Assembly (NCBI GenBank): GCA_937138955.1
Contig: CAKZPJ010000099.1
Span: 1 to 10,093 of the forward strand
Direction of reading: 5' to 3'
Length of the DNA: 10,093 bases
From: an uncultured Flammeovirgaceae bacterium
GTDB taxonomy: Bacteria > Bacteroidota > Bacteroidia > Cytophagales > Cyclobacteriaceae
In this document: one piece after another, positions 7,751 through 10,093 of the stretch
Position numbering within the stretch: position 1 is the first letter of the stretch
Layout of the letters: every line of letters begins with the position of its first letter
Program-made: the position numbers and the translations under genes
The notes under the pieces: model-generated
What the model was told of the DNA's origin: nothing
The model's database searches: none
Seen by the model: only the letters and a program-made list of their open reading frames with translations

Positions 7751-7871
7751 GAGTTGAATATATTTCAAAGTAATTAGTGTACAGTACTATGTATTGCCCA
7801 CTAGGCAACAATGGTACCAACTAGTAAAATCTCTTTAAACTAGTTTTGAGACGTCATTCATACTTAGAAAC

Positions 7872-7887
7872 TGTTCGATTACGAACA
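7872..7887. promoter_or_regulatory. Perfect palindromic operator-like site upstream of the receptor
   Basis: TGTTCG-ATTA-CGAACA is a perfect 6-4-6 inverted repeat about 122 bases upstream of the receptor ATG at 7750, in a non-coding stretch. It is centred exactly 20 bp from the similar imperfect palindrome at 7891-7908, so both would face the same side of the helix. This suggests cooperative binding of a dimeric regulator; the protein is unknown. Confidence 0.5.
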
Positions 7888-7890
7888 TAA

Positions 7891-7908
7891 CTGTTCAGTG
7901 CCGTACAG
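7891..7908. promoter_or_regulatory. Second, imperfect palindrome of the tandem operator
   Basis: CTGTTCAG and CCGTACAG are inverted repeats matching at 6 of 8 positions across a 2-base gap. The left arm repeats the CTGTTC that starts the neighbouring perfect site (7871-7876), at a distance of exactly 20 bp. It is probably a weaker copy of the same operator. Confidence 0.4.
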
Positions 7909-8080
7909 GAATTTTAGGCGCAAAGCAAAGGGTTGATATTCAGGATGCGATAAAAGATGAGAAGGAATATAGCAGTCAGACTAAAGAATGGCTTAGGTTA
8001 TTTGGGCTAATGAATAAATGTTACTAATCACTTATTCCATTGAATCGTTTTAGCGGTAACATCAGCTGAGCTACCACAGA

Positions 8081-8227
8081 CTATTGTTGTAAGGCCTCGA
8101 ATGTCAAAACATGCTTCAGACGGTAGTTGCGGAGTGCCGCGCAGCAAAACTTTAGGTTTTCGGGAGCAAGCTCTAACTGCTTAAATTTCTCCTGAAGCCA
8201 GTTCAACTTTTCGGAATTCTTTGCAGC
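8081..8227 (-). pseudogene. Possible decayed coding remnant, perhaps from an IS110-type transposase
   Basis: On the minus strand 48 codons are open between a stop (8228-8230) and a stop (8081-8083), with no start codon. The segment NSEKLNWLQEKFKQLEL, then APENLKFCC, has a natural protein composition, and the frame before the upstream stop also reads sensibly (LEVDTTNFSV). Its order resembles the N-terminal region of IS110-family transposases, where a WL...L segment leads to an FC-EHTG motif, but the EHTG itself is not present and the match is from memory. It could equally be a chance open frame. No inverted repeats or target duplications mark an element. Confidence 0.25.
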
Positions 8228-8257
8228 TTATACTGAGAAATTAGTGGTGTCAACTTC

Positions 8258-8285
8258 TAATGTAGCAGAACTTTTTGTTACATTA
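8258..8285. repeat. Inverted repeat just after the universal stress protein gene
   Basis: Arms TAATGTAGCAGAA (8258-8270) and TTTTGTTACATTA (8273-8285) match at 11 of 13 positions as inverted repeats; the innermost pairs would open to form the loop. It begins 2 bases after the stop codon (8287-8289), where a terminator is expected, but no U-tract follows in minus-strand RNA and the mismatches would be C-A there. A transcript end or mRNA-stability structure is possible. Confidence 0.35.
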
Positions 8286-8286
8286 T

Positions 8287-9114
8287 TTAATGATGGTGAC
8301 CGTGAAAAACTAATACCGGACGATCAGTTTCAAAAACTATTTGTCGGCTAACACTGCCTTTAGTCAGCCTTTCCCAGATGGTGTGATCCCGGGGCATCAT
8401 AGCTAAAATCCCTACTTCGCTGTGTCTTTCAAGATACGCCCGCAGACCTTCCAATACATCTTCACCTTGTTGGTGATGATAAGTATGACGAACCGAGTGG
8501 AGGGCTCGATCTAGCGAATCGCCGACAATAAGCTTATTATTGCCGAGCTTGTCATCTGATGTCGAGACATGCAGTACATCAATTCTTGCGTGAAAGGAAT
8601 CAGCCAAGGATATGAGTCCCTGAAAAGTCTTAGGGCGATCTACTTTCTGATAATCAGTAGCAAATAAAATAGAATCTACTTTAGAAAAAATGGCGTTTTC
8701 AGGAATGGTTAATATAGGGCAGGTAGTGCGGGTCATAAGATGGAAAGTAGTACTACCCAGTAGTTTCTCCAGACTGCTGTCACCTCGGTTTCCCATTACG
8801 ACCAAATCAATTTCATGCCCGGCAATAGCTTCTTCAATAGCATCTTCGGGAAAAGCACCGCTATCCAAAAACTCGTAGGCAATCTTCTTGTCTTTTAAAT
8901 GGGTATGCTCTAGTTCTTTAAAACGCGCCTTAACCTCTTTCACAACTTGCTCCTGGGTGGCCATAATATCGAGGTATACGCCCGTCATTGGGTAAGCATT
9001 CAGAATAAACAACTTAGCTTCGGTAGCTTGAGCTAGTGAAATAGCGTACTTCATAGCTCGAGTAGCTCGATTAGAGAAATCAGTGGGGGCGAGAATCTTC
9101 TTTATTGGTTTCAT
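8287..9114 (-). CDS. Universal stress protein with two UspA domains in tandem
   Basis: A 275-residue cytoplasmic protein with two UspA folds. Domain 1 (about 1-142) begins KKILAPTDFSNRATRAMKYA and contains MGNRGDSSLEKLLGS (107-121), the position of the ATP-binding motif G-x2-G-x9-G-S/T. The spacing here is G108-x2-G111-x8-G120-S121, one residue short, so nucleotide binding is uncertain. Domain 2 (about 148-275) begins VDSILFATDYQ and ends MMPRDHTIWERLTKGS, without the first glycines, so it looks like the degenerate half typical of Bacteroidota tandem UspA proteins. The C-terminus is FHGHHH, a possible metal-binding tail. These proteins support survival during starvation, low oxygen or other stress. 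The ATG at 9112-9114 places the conserved first beta-strand right at the start. An FNR-like palindrome lies 112 bases upstream. Confidence 0.92.
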   Translation of the reverse strand: MKPIKKILAPTDFSNRATRAMKYAISLAQATEAKLFILNAYPMTGVYLDIMATQEQVVKEVKARFKELEHTHLKDKKIAYEFLDSGAFPEDAIEEAIAGHEIDLVVMGNRGDSSLEKLLGSTTFHLMTRTTCPILTIPENAIFSKVDSILFATDYQKVDRPKTFQGLISLADSFHARIDVLHVSTSDDKLGNNKLIVGDSLDRALHSVRHTYHHQQGEDVLEGLRAYLERHSEVGILAMMPRDHTIWERLTKGSVSRQIVFETDRPVLVFHGHHH

Positions 9115-9225
9115 AGGTCGCTTTATTATTAGTTACAATTCGTAAGATAAATGCGGCTGATGTAGGGTTTTTTCATGGTTGAAATGCTTAATACTCTAAT
9201 CTAACTAAGATCAAGATTTAGTTTA

Positions 9226-9239
9226 ATGACATAGATCAT
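9226..9239. promoter_or_regulatory. FNR/CRP-type palindrome in the divergent intergenic region
   Basis: ATGAC-ATAG-ATCAT (9226-9239) has the 5-4-5 layout of FNR-family sites, with the core TGA-N6-TCA intact and one mismatch between the arms. It lies between the universal stress protein gene and the divergent esterase-like gene. UspA genes are often under oxygen- or NO-responsive Crp/Fnr regulators, which makes the site plausible for that gene. A single match of this length may be chance. Confidence 0.4.
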
Positions 9240-9305
9240 ACTCCGCCCTGCTTTTAATTACTATCTGATCTCAATCGAAATCGCTCACTTGGGTGATTTT
9301 CATCA

Positions 9306-9336
9306 TTGAATCTTGATGGTAATACGGCTAGTTTAG
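9306..9336 (+). promoter_or_regulatory. Candidate Bacteroidota-type promoter of the esterase-like gene
   Basis: TTG (9306-9308) followed after 20 bases by TAGTTTAG (9329-9336) matches 7 of 8 positions of TANNTTTG at an acceptable spacing. Transcription would start near 9343, about 60 bases before the ATG, so the hairpin at 9351-9377 would form in the leader RNA. Pattern match only. Confidence 0.35.
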
Positions 9337-9350
9337 GGGAATACTGGGTG

Positions 9351-9377
9351 TTGATGAAGGCATAGTTGCCTCATCAA
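9351..9377 (+). promoter_or_regulatory. Leader hairpin or operator before the esterase-like gene
   Basis: TTGATGAAGGCA (9351-9362) and TGCCTCATCAA (9367-9377) pair over 11 bp with one bulged A and a 4-base loop. It ends 27 bases before the ATG at 9405 and has no U-run after it. The outer half-site TTGATG/CATCAA recurs upstream as CATCA (9301-9305) and TTGATG (9313-9318), so it may be a protein-binding site rather than an RNA element. Confidence 0.5.
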
Positions 9378-9404
9378 TCCGCTGATTTCAATAGCTTAAA
9401 TACT

Positions 9405-10093
9405 ATGACAATGACTAAGTACCTCTTCATTTTCTTTTTGATGGTCCCATTAATTAGCATTGCTCAAGATCAAGCAGTAGTAGGGTATACTATGCAGGAG
9501 GATAAAGTAATCTTTGAACTGAATACAGAGGATCACCGATACGTTATTCAGGAAGACGATGGCAACGTAGTGCCTTTGTCTGAAATCACTATTCATAGTG
9601 TAGCACTTGCCGGAGAGTTTAACGGATGGCAAACCAATACTCATCCTCTACAACCATCTAAGTCCGACACTTATCAGCTAATGTTGCCCGCTGATTCTTT
9701 ACAAGGTGTAGATACACAATTCGCTTTTGTAATTAATAACTACTACTGGGTAGAACCTACTATCAATGCTGTAAATCGGACACCCGCACCTTGTTGGCTC
9801 GTGAGTACCGGGGCAGTATACACAACCATGCTCTACGAACGAACGGTTTATCAGCTTGTAAAAGATTCAGTGCTCACGAATGAAACCGCCCGCCAGTGGC
9901 TGATGGATCAGGCAGTACCAATGCACACGCGTACTCCGGCCGGATTAGAAGCATTAAAACAGTTTGTGAAGGGTAAGCAAGCTATTGGCATTGGCCATGA
10001 TACGATTTCAACATTTACCTCACGATCGCGAATTACCCAGTTTCTACTCGCTGGAATGGACTATCCCTTGGTGGCTTTTCAGTTAGATTCTAA
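9405..10093 (+). CDS. Exported protein with a glycogen-binding-like domain and an erythromycin-esterase-like domain (3' end missing)
   Basis: The frame runs off the right edge; 229 residues are visible. A signal peptide (KYLFIFFLMVPLISIA, cleavage expected after Ala20) sends it out of the cytoplasm. Residues about 60-125 resemble an AMPK/CBM48-type glycogen-binding early-set fold: VALAGEFNGWQ (AGEFNGW at 69-75), then FAFVINNYYWVEP. From about residue 180 the order LEALKQFVKGKQAIGIG and later RITQFLLAGMDYPLVAFQLD follows the start of the erythromycin esterase family (PF05139), whose members normally read GEATHG at the active site. Here that position reads GHDTIS (197-202), so the usual glutamate and histidine seem absent. 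Either it is a non-catalytic relative or my alignment is off. ATG at 9405 and the ATG two codons later are both possible. The gene diverges from the universal stress protein gene. Confidence 0.72.
   Translation, partial: MTMTKYLFIFFLMVPLISIAQDQAVVGYTMQEDKVIFELNTEDHRYVIQEDDGNVVPLSEITIHSVALAGEFNGWQTNTHPLQPSKSDTYQLMLPADSLQGVDTQFAFVINNYYWVEPTINAVNRTPAPCWLVSTGAVYTTMLYERTVYQLVKDSVLTNETARQWLMDQAVPMHTRTPAGLEALKQFVKGKQAIGIGHDTISTFTSRSRITQFLLAGMDYPLVAFQLDS

Larger units (their letters stand above)
7751..8286. other. Intergenic region upstream of the receptor gene (no convincing intact gene)
   Basis: This 536-base stretch holds the leader of the receptor gene, two operator-like palindromes (7872-7908), and paired ACTAGT copies (7820-7825 and 7839-7844) that form an imperfect inverted repeat. 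On the plus strand, 7839-8027 is open for 62 codons, ending in a charged segment (DAIKDEKEYSSQTKEWLRLF), but it has no start codon before its last few residues. On the minus strand, 8081-8227 looks like a decayed coding remnant. No clear TANNTTTG promoter for the receptor was found; the nearest is TTACTTTG on the minus strand shortly before the 7750 start, without a good -33 partner. Confidence 0.5.

Noticed and set aside
7751..7820. Upstream start at 7820 for the receptor gene
   Set aside because: It keeps the frame open, but the resulting N-terminus has no signal-peptide character; the signal peptide is encoded in the next frame from 7750.
7820..7845. Insertion-sequence ends or attachment sites from the paired ACTAGT copies
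   Set aside because: ACTAGT is self-complementary and short; two copies 19 bp apart are expected by chance and no element lies between them.
1..10093. CRISPR array, tRNA or rRNA genes, prophage or intact transposon
   Set aside because: No regularly spaced repeats, cloverleaf-like sequence, rRNA signature or complete transposase frame was seen on either strand.

Overview
The window looks like chromosomal DNA from a marine or soil Bacteroidota, probably the order Cytophagales. The evidence is a TonB-dependent receptor with a PF14905-type barrel, an AraC regulator with an N-terminal seven-helix membrane half, a lipoprotein with an acidic stretch after its lipobox cysteine, a Tat-exported Gfo/Idh/MocA oxidoreductase, near absence of Shine-Dalgarno sequences, and promoters that resemble the Bacteroidota TTG/TANNTTTG type. 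No tRNA, rRNA, CRISPR array, intact insertion sequence or phage gene was seen. The taxonomic call is an inference.

Layout, left to right. Nearly everything reads on the minus strand. Positions 1-1022 hold larE followed by the first part of larB, overlapping by 8 bases; they make the nickel-pincer nucleotide cofactor of lactate racemase. A long hairpin (1081-1131) separates them from a Tat-signalled oxidoreductase (1150-2520), which has a plausible promoter and is isolated upstream by a strong terminator (2672-2698). Positions 2729-7750 hold three genes transcribed in the order outer-membrane receptor, membrane-bound AraC regulator, beta-propeller lipoprotein. A terminator follows the receptor, and an inverted repeat abuts the lipoprotein start codon. 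The receptor start is broken by one base in a run of eight T, which separates the signal peptide from the mature protein.

Positions 7751-8286 are intergenic. They carry two palindromic operator-like sites exactly 20 bp apart upstream of the receptor and what may be decayed coding remnants. A two-domain universal stress protein (8287-9114, minus) is divergent from a plus-strand gene (from 9405, cut by the window end). That gene encodes an exported protein with a glycogen-binding-like fold and the start of an erythromycin-esterase-like domain whose catalytic motif appears altered. The 290-bp divergent region between them contains an FNR-type palindrome, a candidate promoter and a cluster of TTGATG/CATCAA half-sites, one pair of which forms a leader hairpin.

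The most notable points are the receptor frameshift at a slippery T run, the tandem operators upstream of it, the hairpin abutting the lipoprotein start, and the altered esterase-like protein. No clearly new multi-gene system can be claimed from this window alone.
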